Below are positions 36,548 to 46,303 of a DNA stretch of 64,000 nt, piece after piece; position 1 is the first letter of the stretch; every line of letters starts with the position of its first letter. The translations under genes were made by a program, and so were the position numbers. Location of the stretch: positions 4,752,001-4,816,000 of the forward strand of contig NZ_CP127385.1 of the NCBI RefSeq assembly GCF_030378205.1. Direction: 5' to 3'. The notes beneath the pieces were generated by a model. The model did no database searches. It saw only the letters and a program-made list of their open reading frames with translations, and was not told the origin of the DNA. This DNA comes from Bradyrhizobium sp. NP1 (GTDB taxonomy: Bacteria > Pseudomonadota > Alphaproteobacteria > Rhizobiales > Xanthobacteraceae).

Positions 36548-37777
36548 TCACTTGTCCGGCGAGATCGGCATCTGCACGTCGCCCTTGATGTGCTTGATCG
36601 GCCCCGCCGACGACGGCATCACGTCGAAGTCGAAAATCTCCGTCGGCAGCCACAGCGTGGCGCAGGCATTGGGCACGTCGACCACGCCGGAGATGTGGCC
36701 CTGGCAGGGTGCGGTGCCAAGGATCGAATAGGCCTGGGCGCCGGAGTAGCCGAACTTCTTGAGATATTCGATCGCGTTCAGACAGGCCTGGCGATAGGCG
36801 ATGTGAACGTCGAGGTAGTGCTGCTTGCCGGCCTCGTCCACCGAGATGCCTTCGAAGATCAGATAGTCCCTGTAATTCGGCGTGATCGGCGACGGCTTGA
36901 ATACCGGATTCTTGATGCCGTATTTGGCGACGCCGTCCTTGATGACGTCGACCTTCAGATGCAGCCAGCCGGCCATCTCGATCGCGCCGCAGAAGGTGAT
37001 CTCGCCGTCGCCCTGGCTGAAGTGCAGGTCGCCCATCGAGAGGCCGCCGCCGGGCACATAGACCGGGAAGTAGATCTTCGAGCCGCGCGAGAGATCCTTG
37101 ATGTCGCAATTGCCGCCATGCTCGCGCGGAGGCACGGTGCGCGCGCCTTCCAGCCCGATCTTCGCCTTGACGTCGCCCTTGGCCTGGCCGGCATGCGCAG
37201 TCGGCGCAAACGGCGGATTGGCGAGGCCCGGCACGCGGGTCGGGTTGGTCGCGATCAGCTCGGCTTCGCGTGCGTTCCATGCGGCAAGCATCTTCGGATC
37301 GGGCAGACAGCCGATCAGGCCGGGGTGGATCAGCCCGGCAAAATTGACGCCGGGCACATGGCGCGACGAGGTGTAGAGGCCCTTGATGTCCCAGATCGAC
37401 TTCTGCGCCAACGGGAAGTGATCGGTCAGGAAGCCGCCGCCGTTCTGCTTGGAGAAGAAGCCGTTGAAGCCCCACAGGCTCTCCTTCAGCGGGCCGACGT
37501 CGAGCAGGTCCACCACGAGCAGGTCGCCCGGCTCGGCGCCCTTGACGCCGATCGGGCCGGACAGGAAATGCACGATCGAGAGATCGATGTCGCGGACGTC
37601 GTCAGCGGAATCGTTGTTCTTGATGAAGCCGCCGGTCCAGTCATAGGTCTCGATGATGAAATCATCGCCCGGATTGACCCACGCCACGATCGGAATATCG
37701 GGGTGCCAACGGTTATGGACCTTGTCGTTTTCATAGGCCGACTTGGTAAGATCGACCTTGATCAGTGTCTCTGGCAT
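36548..37777 (-). CDS. fmdA: Formamidase / acetamidase
   Basis: A 409-residue FmdA/AmdA-family amidase hydrolysing formamide (and perhaps other short amides) to ammonia and the acid. HNRWHPDIPIVAWVNPGDDF, MGDLHFSQGDGEITFCGAIE and GYSGAQAYSILGTAPCQGHI are family landmarks. GGAG seven bases before the ATG. Its place at the end of urtABCDE shows that the transporter brings in amide or urea-like substrate for cleavage in the cytoplasm. Confidence 0.96.
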   Translation of the reverse strand: MPETLIKVDLTKSAYENDKVHNRWHPDIPIVAWVNPGDDFIIETYDWTGGFIKNNDSADDVRDIDLSIVHFLSGPIGVKGAEPGDLLVVDLLDVGPLKESLWGFNGFFSKQNGGGFLTDHFPLAQKSIWDIKGLYTSSRHVPGVNFAGLIHPGLIGCLPDPKMLAAWNAREAELIATNPTRVPGLANPPFAPTAHAGQAKGDVKAKIGLEGARTVPPREHGGNCDIKDLSRGSKIYFPVYVPGGGLSMGDLHFSQGDGEITFCGAIEMAGWLHLKVDVIKDGVAKYGIKNPVFKPSPITPNYRDYLIFEGISVDEAGKQHYLDVHIAYRQACLNAIEYLKKFGYSGAQAYSILGTAPCQGHISGVVDVPNACATLWLPTEIFDFDVMPSSAGPIKHIKGDVQMPISPDK

Positions 37778-37809
37778 CGAGGTGCTCCCCTTGGGTTTAC
37801 GCGTGGTGG

Positions 37810-38499
37810 TTAGACGGACAGGTATTTCGAGATCTGCGCGGCATCGACGTTGTCGCGCGGATCGTCGCGAACGATCTCGCCGTTCTCGATGACGAGCACG
37901 CGGTCGGCGATGTCGAGCGCAAAGCTCAACACCTGCTCGGAGACAACGATCGACAGGCCGCGCTCATCGCGGATACGCTTCAGGGTCCGCGCCATGTCCT
38001 TGATGATCGACGGCTGGATGCCCTCGGTCGGTTCGTCCAGCAGCAAAACCTTCGGCCTAGTCGCAAGCGCACGCGCGATCGCGAGCTGCTGTTGTTGTCC
38101 ACCGGAAAGGTTGCCGCCACGGCGGCCCTTCATCTCCAGCAGCACCGGAAACAATTCGTAGATATCGGTGGGCACTTCCGAGCCGCCGGAGACGACGAGG
38201 CCGGTCTCGATATTCTCCTCCACCGTCATGGTGGAGAAGATCATGCGGCCCTGCGGCACATAGGCGAGACCCTTCGCGACCCGCTCGTAGCTCTTCATCG
38301 CACCGAGCTCGGTGCCGTCCATGGTCACCCTTCCAGTCCTGGCCGGCAGGATGCCCATCAGCGATTTCATTAGCGTGGTCTTGCCCATGCCGTTGCGGCC
38401 CATGATCGCGACGATTTCGTTCGGCGCGACGGAGACGTTGAGGCCGTGCAGCACTTCGCTCTGACCGTAGGCCACGTGAAGATCGGAGATTGCGAGCAT
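37810..38499 (-). CDS. urtE: Urea/short-chain amide ABC transporter ATPase UrtE
   Basis: A 229-residue LivF-like ATPase. Walker A GRNGMGKTTL, signature LSGGQQQQLAIARAL, Walker B VLLLDEPTEGI. It pairs with UrtD on the cytoplasmic face. It begins 12 bases after urtD ends. Substrate could be urea or formamide-type amides; the formamidase neighbour favours amides. Confidence 0.95.
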   Translation of the reverse strand: MLAISDLHVAYGQSEVLHGLNVSVAPNEIVAIMGRNGMGKTTLMKSLMGILPARTGRVTMDGTELGAMKSYERVAKGLAYVPQGRMIFSTMTVEENIETGLVVSGGSEVPTDIYELFPVLLEMKGRRGGNLSGGQQQQLAIARALATRPKVLLLDEPTEGIQPSIIKDMARTLKRIRDERGLSIVVSEQVLSFALDIADRVLVIENGEIVRDDPRDNVDAAQISKYLSV

Positions 38500-38511
38500 C
38501 GTTTCAGTTCC

Positions 38512-39267
38512 TCAGTGGCCCAAATACACTTCGATGACCTTTGGATCGTTCTTCACGTGCTCCATCGTCCCTTCGGACAGGATTTGCCCCTGATGCAGCA
38601 CAGTGACCTTGTGAGCGATGTCCTCGACGAACTTCATGTCGTGCTCGATCACGAGCACCGAGCGGTCCTTGATGATGCGGTTAAGCAGCTCCGCAGTCTT
38701 GGCACGTTCACTGACACTCATGCCGGCGACGGGCTCGTCGAGCATCAGGAGGTCCGGGCCCTGAATCAGCAGCATGCCGATCTCGAGCCACTGCTTCTGG
38801 CCGTGGCTAAGACGGTCGGCATAGATGTCGAGGCGGTCCTTCAGGAAGATCATCTCGGCAACCTCCTCGACGCGCTGCTTGACGGCATCGTCGCGCTGGA
38901 ATGTGAGCGAGCCGAACACCGTGCGCCCGCGCGGAAAGGAAATTTCGAGGTTCTCGAACACGGTGAGGGCCTCGAACACCGACGGCGTCTGGAACTTGCG
39001 CCCCACGCCGGCCTGCACGATCTCGTTCTCGCGCAGCCTGGTCAGCTCCTGGCCGCGAAACTGAATCGAGCCCGATGTGGCGCGGGTCTTGCCGCATATC
39101 AGGTCGAGCACTGTGGTCTTGCCGGCGCCGTTCGGGCCGATGATGACGCGGATCTCGTTCTCCTCGACATAGAAGGAGAGATCGTTGACCGCCTTGAAGC
39201 CGTCAAAGGACACGGTGAGGCCAGAGACGGCGAGCAGGAAGTCCTTTGGCTGATGGCCGACGAGCAT
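38512..39267 (-). CDS. urtD: Urea/short-chain amide ABC transporter ATPase UrtD
   Basis: A 251-residue LivG-like ATPase. Walker A GPNGAGKTTVL, signature LSHGQKQWLEIGM, Walker B LLMLDEPVAGM. LSHGQKQWLEIG is characteristic of UrtD and not of LivG. GGGAGG four bases before 39267 sets the start; the frame is open to 39534 inside urtC. Confidence 0.95.
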   Translation of the reverse strand: MLVGHQPKDFLLAVSGLTVSFDGFKAVNDLSFYVEENEIRVIIGPNGAGKTTVLDLICGKTRATSGSIQFRGQELTRLRENEIVQAGVGRKFQTPSVFEALTVFENLEISFPRGRTVFGSLTFQRDDAVKQRVEEVAEMIFLKDRLDIYADRLSHGQKQWLEIGMLLIQGPDLLMLDEPVAGMSVSERAKTAELLNRIIKDRSVLVIEHDMKFVEDIAHKVTVLHQGQILSEGTMEHVKNDPKVIEVYLGH

Positions 39268-39277
39268 GATCGCCTCC

Positions 39278-40414
39278 CTACTCCGCCGGTGCACCGTCGG
39301 CGACATAGCCGGCCGCCGATTTCGGTTTGCGTGAAGCAAGCAGGCGATCGATGCGCTGCTGAACGTGATCGCCCCAGATGCCGGAGAGGCCGTTCGGGAA
39401 GGCCAGCACCACCGCGATGAACAGCGCGCCGAGGCCGAACAGCCAGAGCTGCGGGAAGGATTCCGAGAGACTTGTCTTGGCGAAGTTGACGAGCAGCGAG
39501 CCCCACACCGCGCCGAAGATCGACATCCGGCCACCGACCGCAGTGTAGATCACCATCTCGATCGAGGGCACGATGCCAACGAAGGACGGCGACATGAAGC
39601 CGACCTCGAGGGTGAACATCGCGCCGCCGATCGCGGCAAACACCGCGGCCCCACAGAAGGCGAATATCTTGAAGTTGGCGACGCTGTAGCCGGAGAAGCG
39701 CACTCGGTCCTCCTGTTCCCTCATCGCAACGAGGATGCGCCCGAGCTTTGTCAGACGGATGAACTGCGCGGCGAAGATGCAGCCGAACAACGCTACCACT
39801 TCCACGAAATAGAGGATGTACTTGGCGTGGTCGGTGCGGATATCCCATCCATGCAGCGTGCGCAGGTCCGTGATCCCGTTGATGCCGCCGGTGTAGCCCT
39901 GCTGGCCGACGATCAGGATCGTCATGATCGCCGCGATCGCTTGCGTGATGATCGCGAAGTAGACGCCGCCGACGCGGCGCTTGAACATCGCCGCACCGAT
40001 GATGAACGAGAAGATCGCCGGCACCAGGACGATCGCGATCAGCGTAACCGGAAAGCTGTGAAACGGCTTCCAGAAAAACGGCAGCGCGGTCAGCTGGTTC
40101 CAGTCCATGAAATCGGGAATGCCCGGCGTCGACTGGATCTTGGTGTTCTGGACCGAGGACGCCTCGAGCTTGAGATACATCGCCATGCAGTAACCGCCGA
40201 GGCCGAAGAATACGCCCTGCCCGAGGCTCAAGATGCCGCCATAACCCCAGCACAACACAAGACCGATGCCGACGAAGGCGTAGGTCAGGTACTTGGCGAC
40301 GAGGTTGAGGCGGAAGATATCCAGCGACAATGGCAGGATCACAAACAGGAGAGCTGCAAGCGCCAGGAAGCCGACAAGCTCGGTGCGATTGAAGAAGCGC
40401 GAGTTGATGATCAT
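39278..40414 (-). CDS. urtC: Urea/short-chain amide ABC transporter permease UrtC
   Basis: A 378-residue LivM-like permease with about ten TM helices. CWGYGGILSLGQGVFFGLGG is the family signature and RILVAMREQEDRVRFSGYS the coupling helix. The ATG at 40414 gives MIINSRFFNRTE. It starts 17 bases after urtB. Confidence 0.95.
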   Translation of the reverse strand: MIINSRFFNRTELVGFLALAALLFVILPLSLDIFRLNLVAKYLTYAFVGIGLVLCWGYGGILSLGQGVFFGLGGYCMAMYLKLEASSVQNTKIQSTPGIPDFMDWNQLTALPFFWKPFHSFPVTLIAIVLVPAIFSFIIGAAMFKRRVGGVYFAIITQAIAAIMTILIVGQQGYTGGINGITDLRTLHGWDIRTDHAKYILYFVEVVALFGCIFAAQFIRLTKLGRILVAMREQEDRVRFSGYSVANFKIFAFCGAAVFAAIGGAMFTLEVGFMSPSFVGIVPSIEMVIYTAVGGRMSIFGAVWGSLLVNFAKTSLSESFPQLWLFGLGALFIAVVLAFPNGLSGIWGDHVQQRIDRLLASRKPKSAAGYVADGAPAE

Positions 40415-40431
40415 GATCAGCCTGCTTGTTG

Positions 40432-41358
40432 CTACTTGCGGACCTTGAGCGCGAAGAGCCCCTGCGGGCGCAGCATCAGGATCGCGACGATCGTGAGCAG
40501 CGTGATGACCTTGGCCATCGATCCCGACATGAAGAACTCCAGCGTCGACTGCGTCTGCGAGATCGAGAAGGCGGAGGCGATGGTACCGAACAGCGAGGCG
40601 GCGCCGCCGAACACGACGACCAGAAAGGTGTCGACGATGTAGAGCTGGCCGGCGGTCGGCCCGGTCGAGCCGATCATGGTGAAGGCGCTGCCGGCGATCC
40701 CCGCGATGCCGCAGCCGAGGCCGAAGGTGTAGCGGTCGACCTTCTCGGTGTTGATGCCGACGGCGCCCGCCATCACGCGGTTCTGCACCACAGCGCGCAC
40801 CTGCTTGCCCCAGCGCGACCAGAACAGCACATAGGCGACCGCGATCGTGATCAGGATGGTCAGGCCCATCACGAACATGCCGTTGATCGGGATCTGGATC
40901 GAGTCGGTCGCCTGCCAGGAGCCCATCATCCAATCCGGCAGTTCGACACCGACCTCGCGCGCGCCGAAGATCGAACGATAGGACTGCTGCAGGATCAGGC
41001 TGAGGCCCCAGGTCGCGAGCAGCGTATCGAGCGGGCGCTTGTAAAGATGGCGTATAAGTCCCCACTCGACCAGCATTCCGAGCGAGCCCGAGGCGATGAA
41101 CGCGAGGACCATCGCGATGAAGAAATAGCCGGGAAACAGCCAGGGCGCGACGTGCTGGACCGCGTTCGACGTCATCCAGGTGACGTAGGCGCCGAGGATC
41201 ATGAACTCGCCGTGGGCCATGTTGATGACGCCCATCTGGCCGAAGATGATGGCGAGCCCGAGCGCCATCAGCACGTAGACGGAGAACAGGATGAGCCCGG
41301 CAAATCCCTGCATCGCCAAGATGGCGCCGAGATCACCGATCGAGTAGTCGCCGAACAT
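40432..41358 (-). CDS. urtB: Urea/short-chain amide ABC transporter permease UrtB
   Basis: A 308-residue LivH-like permease: ALGLAIIFGQMGVINMAHGE is the signature near residue 30, and RAVVQNRVMAGAVGINTEKV the coupling section. GGAGG eight bases before 41358 favours this start over Mets at 41376 and 41436. Confidence 0.94.
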   Translation of the reverse strand: MFGDYSIGDLGAILAMQGFAGLILFSVYVLMALGLAIIFGQMGVINMAHGEFMILGAYVTWMTSNAVQHVAPWLFPGYFFIAMVLAFIASGSLGMLVEWGLIRHLYKRPLDTLLATWGLSLILQQSYRSIFGAREVGVELPDWMMGSWQATDSIQIPINGMFVMGLTILITIAVAYVLFWSRWGKQVRAVVQNRVMAGAVGINTEKVDRYTFGLGCGIAGIAGSAFTMIGSTGPTAGQLYIVDTFLVVVFGGAASLFGTIASAFSISQTQSTLEFFMSGSMAKVITLLTIVAILMLRPQGLFALKVRK

Positions 41359-41480
41359 TTCGTCGTCCTCCGTCATTCCAAGGCACGCGCCGCGACGCAG
41401 CGACGCTCGATCCGAGGCGTGGGCAATATCGTCCACGCCGCAATGCGTTCAGAGCGAGGTTGCACCCTCAACTCGCCGCC

Positions 41481-42743
41481 TCACTGGTAGCCCTTCGGGA
41501 ACGGATCCGGTTCGACGAGATCGGCGGTCTCGTAGATCAACTCATACTGGCCGTCGGCCTTAGCGCGGCCGACACGGGTCTTCGACCACAGGTGATGGTT
41601 CTCGTGGATGCGGACATAGCCTTCCGGTGCACCCTTGAACTCGACGCCGGGCGAGGCACCTGCGACCTTGTCGATGTCGAAGGAGCCCGCCTTCTCCACC
41701 GTCAGCTTCCACAGCCACGGACCGAGATAGGCGGCCTGCGTGACGTCACCGATCACGGTCTTCTCGCCCCACATCTTCTTGAAGGCGGGCACAAAAGTCT
41801 TGTTGTTCGAATTGTCGAGCGACTGGAAGTACTTCATGCAGGCAAAGGCGCCCGCGATGTTCTCGCCGCCGATGCCGTCGATCTCGTCCTCGGTGACCGA
41901 GATGGTCAGGAGCGTTTGCTTCGAGAGGTCGATGCCGGCCGCCTTGAGCTGTTTGTAGAAGGCGACATTGGACCCGCCGACGATGATCGCGTAGATCACG
42001 TCCGGCTTGGTCAGCTTGATCTTGTTGATCACCGAGTTGAATTGGGTGCTCCCGAGCGGGAAATATTCCTCGCCGACGACCTTGGCGCCCTGCAGGTGGC
42101 CCTCGATATGCTTGCGCGCGATCTTGTTCGAGGTGCGCGGCCAGATGTAGTCGGAGCCGAGCAGGTAGAAGGTCTTGGCGCCCTTGGTCTTGTTGACCCA
42201 GTCGAGGCCGGCGATGATCTGCTGCGTCGCCTCCTGGCCGGTGTAGATGACGTTCTTGGATTGCTCGAGACCTTCGTAGAAGGTCGGGTAGTAGAGCATG
42301 CCATTGTACTGCTCGAACACCGGCAGCACGGCTTTGCGCGATGCCGAGGTCCAGCAGCCCATCACCGCCGCGCATTTGTCGTTGACGAGCAGCTTCTTCG
42401 CCTTCTCCGCGAAAGTCGGCCAGTCGCTCGCCCCGTCCTCCTGGATGAACTTGATCTTGCGGCCGAGCACGCCGCCGGCGGCGTTGATCTGCTCGATCGC
42501 GAGCTTCTCGGCCTCCACCGACCCGGTCTCGGAGATCGCCATGGTGCCGGTGACGGAGTGCAGGATGCCGACCGTCACCTCACTATCAGTGACTGCAAGA
42601 CCCGTCGTATTGACCACAGAGGTTGCGGGGATGTCCGCGAACGAGGGACGGGGCAACATCGAAACGGCCGGCAGCGCGGCCATTCCCATCAAGAGCTTGC
42701 GGCGGAGCGGAGACTTCAGGCCTGGTCTGGTTTCGTCTGACAT
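41481..42743 (-). CDS. urtA: Urea/short-chain amide ABC transporter binding protein
   Basis: A 420-residue periplasmic receptor. Signal with a twin Arg (LRRKLLMGMAALPAVS), then VTVGILHSVTGTMAISETGS and YYPTFYEGLEQSKNVIYTGQ, UrtA/AmiC/FmdD landmarks. First gene of urtABCDE-fmdA, divergent from the sensor kinase with a 173-base spacer that holds a dyad. Specificity (urea versus amides) cannot be read from the sequence alone. Confidence 0.95.
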   Translation of the reverse strand: MSDETRPGLKSPLRRKLLMGMAALPAVSMLPRPSFADIPATSVVNTTGLAVTDSEVTVGILHSVTGTMAISETGSVEAEKLAIEQINAAGGVLGRKIKFIQEDGASDWPTFAEKAKKLLVNDKCAAVMGCWTSASRKAVLPVFEQYNGMLYYPTFYEGLEQSKNVIYTGQEATQQIIAGLDWVNKTKGAKTFYLLGSDYIWPRTSNKIARKHIEGHLQGAKVVGEEYFPLGSTQFNSVINKIKLTKPDVIYAIIVGGSNVAFYKQLKAAGIDLSKQTLLTISVTEDEIDGIGGENIAGAFACMKYFQSLDNSNNKTFVPAFKKMWGEKTVIGDVTQAAYLGPWLWKLTVEKAGSFDIDKVAGASPGVEFKGAPEGYVRIHENHHLWSKTRVGRAKADGQYELIYETADLVEPDPFPKGYQ

Positions 42744-42790
42744 AAGCACCCCATTGGTTCGACAACGCTTATTTGTGGGGCCGAGGGTTG

Positions 42791-42837
42791 CTCATTTTTG
42801 TGCAGCGCACTGATACGTGGGATTGCGTATACTGCAC
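42791..42837. promoter_or_regulatory. Dyad in the urtA / sensor-kinase divergent spacer
   Basis: ATACG (42813-42817) faces CGTAT (42826-42830) across eight bases, flanked by GTGCAG and CTGCAC arms. A likely binding site for a dimeric regulator, possibly the LuxR-type response regulator at 46278. Confidence 0.5.
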
Positions 42838-42859
42838 CGCAAAATAGCGACGTAGGTTC

Positions 42860-42874
42860 TGGTACGGGATTTGC
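42860..42874 (+). promoter_or_regulatory. Sigma-54-type promoter upstream of the sensor kinase
   Basis: TGGTACGGGATTTGC fits the -24/-12 consensus TGGCAC-N5-TTGC with a single C-to-T change and exact spacing, 42 bases before the kinase start. This would link the kinase to nitrogen control. Confidence 0.6.
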
Positions 42875-42916
42875 CAGCAACAAGACCGGGACATTCCGGA
42901 TCAGGAGCCGAGCAAA

Positions 42917-45900
42917 GTGGCAGGGCGGCAGCGGATCGACCGCGTCAGGCGCCAGTATAACCAGTGGGTTGCGAACCAGACGCTGGAAGACTATGCGCTG
43001 CGCTTCACAGCCAAGAGTGCGCGGCGCTGGTCGGCCGCGCGGGTCGCCAACACGGCGCTCGGGGCTATCTCCTTCCTCGCGCTGGAAGCGATCGGCGGCA
43101 CCATCACGTTGAATTACGGTACGATGAACGCGTCCGCCGCGATCCTCGTCGTCAGCGTGATTATCTTCCTGTGCGGGCTGCCGATCGCCTATCACGCCGC
43201 CAAATGCGGCATCGATATCGACCTCCTGACCCGCGGCGCCGGCTTCGGCTATATCGGCTCCACCATCACCTCGCTGATCTACGCCTCCTTCACCTTCATC
43301 TTCTTCGCGATCGAGGCCGTGATCCTGGCCAGCGCGCTCGACATGTGTTTCGGCATTCCCCGTCCGGTCGGCTATTTGATCAGCGCGGTCGTGATCATCC
43401 CGCTCGTGATCTACGGTATCACGCTGATCAGCCGCTTCCAGCTCTGGACCCAACCGCTATGGGTCATCCTCCACATCATGCCGTTCGCGGCGATCGCCTG
43501 GGCCAACCCGCATTCGTTCGCCGAATGGCGCACATTTGCCGGCGAGCACGGCGACTCAGGCGGCCATCTCGACCTCCTGCTGTTCGGTACCGCGGCGTCG
43601 GTCGTGTTCGCGCTGGTGGCGCAGATCGGAGAGCAGGTCGACTTCTTGCGCTTCCTGCCGCGCGACCGCCGCACCTCCCGAAAAGCCTGGTGGATCGCAT
43701 TGCTCAGCGCCGGCCCCGGCTGGATCGTCCTCGGCGCGCTGAAGCTGCTCGCGGGCTCTTTCCTCGCCTTCTTCGCGCTGAGCCACGGCGTACCGGCGGA
43801 GCACGCCGCCGAGCCCGCCAACATGTATCTCGAGGCATTCCGCTACGTGTTGTCGCAGCCGGATTTGGCGATGGCGCTGACCGGGACGTTCGTCATCCTG
43901 TCGCAGGTAAAAATCAACGTCACCAACGCCTATGCCGGCTCGATCGCCTGGTCGAACTTCTTCTCCCGCCTCACCCACTCCCATCCCGGCCGCGTGGTGT
44001 GGCTGGTGTTCAACGTCGTGGTCGCGCTGCTGTTGATGGAGATCGGTGTCTACAAGGCGCTTGAGCAGACGCTGGCGCTCTATTCAAACGTCGCGATCGC
44101 CTGGGTCGGCGCGCTCGTCGCCGACCTCGTCATCAACAAACCGCTCGGCCTGCGCCCGCAGCACATCGAGTTCAAGCGTGCCCATCTCTGCGACATCAAC
44201 CCGGTCGGGGTCGGCGCGATGACGATCGCCACTATTGTCTCGATCAGCGCGTTCTACGGCCTGTTCGGACCGACCGCGAAGGCGCTGTCGGCCTTCGTCG
44301 CACTCGCGGTCGCCTTCATCGCCGCACCGCTGATTGCCTGGGCCACCGACGGCAAGTATTACATCGCGCGCAAGCCGAAGCGGAGCTGGCAGAATATTGA
44401 GTCGATCCAGTGCTGTATCTGCGAGCATTCGTTCGAGCCGGAGGACATGGCCGCCTGCCCGGCCTATGCCGGCCCGATCTGCTCGCTGTGCTGCTCACTC
44501 GACGCGCGCTGTCACGACCTCTGCAAACCGCATGCGCGGATCGGTGCGCAAGTGTCGGAAACGCTCGGAAAACTGATGCCGCAGCCGATCTACGCCCGCA
44601 TCAACTCGCAGCTCGGGCATTACCTTGGCGTGTTCGCGGTTTCCGCCGGCCTCGTCGGGCTCGTGCTCGGGCTGATCTATTTGCAGACGTCGGCGACCGT
44701 GCACGCCGACGGACTGCTCGCCGACGTCCTTTGGAGGGTGTTCTTCGCGCTGATCCTGATCATCGGGGTGGTGGCCTGGCTTTTCGTGCTGGCGCAGCAG
44801 AGCCGGCGCGCGGCCGAGGCGGAAACCCGGCGGCAGACCGCGCTCCTGATCCAGGAAATCGACGCCCACAAGCGCACCGACGCCGAGCTGCAGCGCGCCA
44901 AGGAGGTTGCCGAGTCCGCCAACCTCGCCAAGAGCCGTTACGTCGTCGGCCTGAGCCACGAGCTGCGCTCACCGCTGAACGCAATCTCGGGCTATGCGCA
45001 ATTGCTCGAACAGGACACCACGCTGCAGGCCCGGCCGCGCGACCAGGTGCGTGTGGTCCGCCGCAGCGCCGACCATCTGTCGGGATTGATCGACGGCATT
45101 CTCGATATCTCCAAGATCGAGGCAGGCCGCCTCTATCTCTCGCGCGACGAGGTGCGCTTGAGCGATTTCCTCGACCAGTTGGTCGGCATGTTCCGCCTGC
45201 AGGCCGCCGCCAAGGGCATCGACTTCGTGTTCAAGCGGCCGGCGCTGCTGCCCGTCGTGGTCTATGCCGACGAGAAGCGGCTACGCCAGATCCTGATCAA
45301 CCTCCTCTCGAACGCGATCAAGTTCACGCAAGCCGGACACGTGCAATTCATCGTTCATTACCGCAGCCCGGTCGCCGAGTTCGAGGTGACCGACACCGGG
45401 CCGGGTATCCAGCCGGACGATCTCGAACGCATCTTCGCGCCGTTCGAGCGCGGTGCGCTCGGCGTCTCGCAGCCGCAGACCGGCACCGGCCTCGGCCTCA
45501 CCATCAGCCGCCTGCTCGCGGGCGTGATGGGCGGCGACATCAAGGTGACCTCGACCGTCGGCACCGGCAGCACGTTCCGCGTCAAGCTATTGCTGTCGGA
45601 AGTCACCAATCCGCGCCGCGACGCGCCGGTCGACGCTCCCGTCTACGGCTATCATGGCACGCGCAGGACCATCCTGATCACCGACGACGATCCGACCCAT
45701 CGCGACCTCTTGCGCGAGGTGCTGGCGCCGCTCGGCTTCATTCTGCTCAGCGCGCCCGACGGACCGGGATGCCTCGCGCTGGCGCAGCATTGCCGGCCTG
45801 ACCTGTTCCTGCTCGACATCTCCATGGCCGGCATGGACGGCTGGACTGTCGCCGAAGCCTTGCGCGCTGCCGGCCACCACCAGGCGCGCATCCTGATGAT

Positions 45901-46303
45901 CTCGGCGAGCGCGCTGGAAGCCCATGGCGCGCCGCTGGCGCAGCCGTTTCACGACGGCTACCTGATGAAGCCGATCGACATCCCGCGGCTGCTCGAAACC
46001 ATCCGCCAATTGCTCAAGATCGAATGGCAGTATGAGGCCGCCGAGCCGGCCGCACCCCCGCCATGGAAGCCGGACAGCGGTACCCGCCCGCCGGTGAAAT
46101 ATCTCGAGGAGCTGATCGACCTAGGGCAGCTCGGCTATATCAGGGCGATCCAGCTCAAGCTTGACGAGATCGGCAACGAACACCCTGAACATGCCAATTT
46201 CGTTACGCAGATGCGCACGCTGATCGACCAGTTCGATCTCGACCAATACATGGCGACGTTGAAGACCTTGCGCAGCTATGACCATCGACAAGAAAAAGCG
46301 TGA
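42917..46303 (+). CDS. NCS1-type permease / histidine kinase / receiver fusion
   Basis: 1128 residues. 1-485: a polytopic permease of the nucleobase:cation symporter-1 type (ALEAIGGTITLNYGTMNASA, DIDLLTRGAGFGYIGSTITS). ~495-545: a Cys-rich element, CCICEHSF...CSLCCSLDARCHDLC, likely a metal centre. ~565-630: two more TM helices. 650-900: HisKA with His681 in GLSHELRSPLNA and HATPase (NLLSNAIKF, GTGLGLTISRLLAG). 910-1035: receiver with Asp967. Transport or binding of a nitrogenous solute could be read directly by the kinase. The start is GTG with AGGAG nine bases upstream. It overlaps the response-regulator gene. Confidence 0.92.
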   Translation: MAGRQRIDRVRRQYNQWVANQTLEDYALRFTAKSARRWSAARVANTALGAISFLALEAIGGTITLNYGTMNASAAILVVSVIIFLCGLPIAYHAAKCGIDIDLLTRGAGFGYIGSTITSLIYASFTFIFFAIEAVILASALDMCFGIPRPVGYLISAVVIIPLVIYGITLISRFQLWTQPLWVILHIMPFAAIAWANPHSFAEWRTFAGEHGDSGGHLDLLLFGTAASVVFALVAQIGEQVDFLRFLPRDRRTSRKAWWIALLSAGPGWIVLGALKLLAGSFLAFFALSHGVPAEHAAEPANMYLEAFRYVLSQPDLAMALTGTFVILSQVKINVTNAYAGSIAWSNFFSRLTHSHPGRVVWLVFNVVVALLLMEIGVYKALEQTLALYSNVAIAWVGALVADLVINKPLGLRPQHIEFKRAHLCDINPVGVGAMTIATIVSISAFYGLFGPTAKALSAFVALAVAFIAAPLIAWATDGKYYIARKPKRSWQNIESIQCCICEHSFEPEDMAACPAYAGPICSLCCSLDARCHDLCKPHARIGAQVSETLGKLMPQPIYARINSQLGHYLGVFAVSAGLVGLVLGLIYLQTSATVHADGLLADVLWRVFFALILIIGVVAWLFVLAQQSRRAAEAETRRQTALLIQEIDAHKRTDAELQRAKEVAESANLAKSRYVVGLSHELRSPLNAISGYAQLLEQDTTLQARPRDQVRVVRRSADHLSGLIDGILDISKIEAGRLYLSRDEVRLSDFLDQLVGMFRLQAAAKGIDFVFKRPALLPVVVYADEKRLRQILINLLSNAIKFTQAGHVQFIVHYRSPVAEFEVTDTGPGIQPDDLERIFAPFERGALGVSQPQTGTGLGLTISRLLAGVMGGDIKVTSTVGTGSTFRVKLLLSEVTNPRRDAPVDAPVYGYHGTRRTILITDDDPTHRDLLREVLAPLGFILLSAPDGPGCLALAQHCRPDLFLLDISMAGMDGWTVAEALRAAGHHQARILMISASALEAHGAPLAQPFHDGYLMKPIDIPRLLETIRQLLKIEWQYEAAEPAAPPPWKPDSGTRPPVKYLEELIDLGQLGYIRAIQLKLDEIGNEHPEHANFVTQMRTLIDQFDLDQYMATLKTLRSYDHRQEKA

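Noticed and set aside
39099..41065. Long alternative-frame ORFs across urtB, urtC and urtD
   Set aside because: Arg/Ala/Gly-rich noise typical of G/C-rich DNA; the urt frames carry all conserved motifs.
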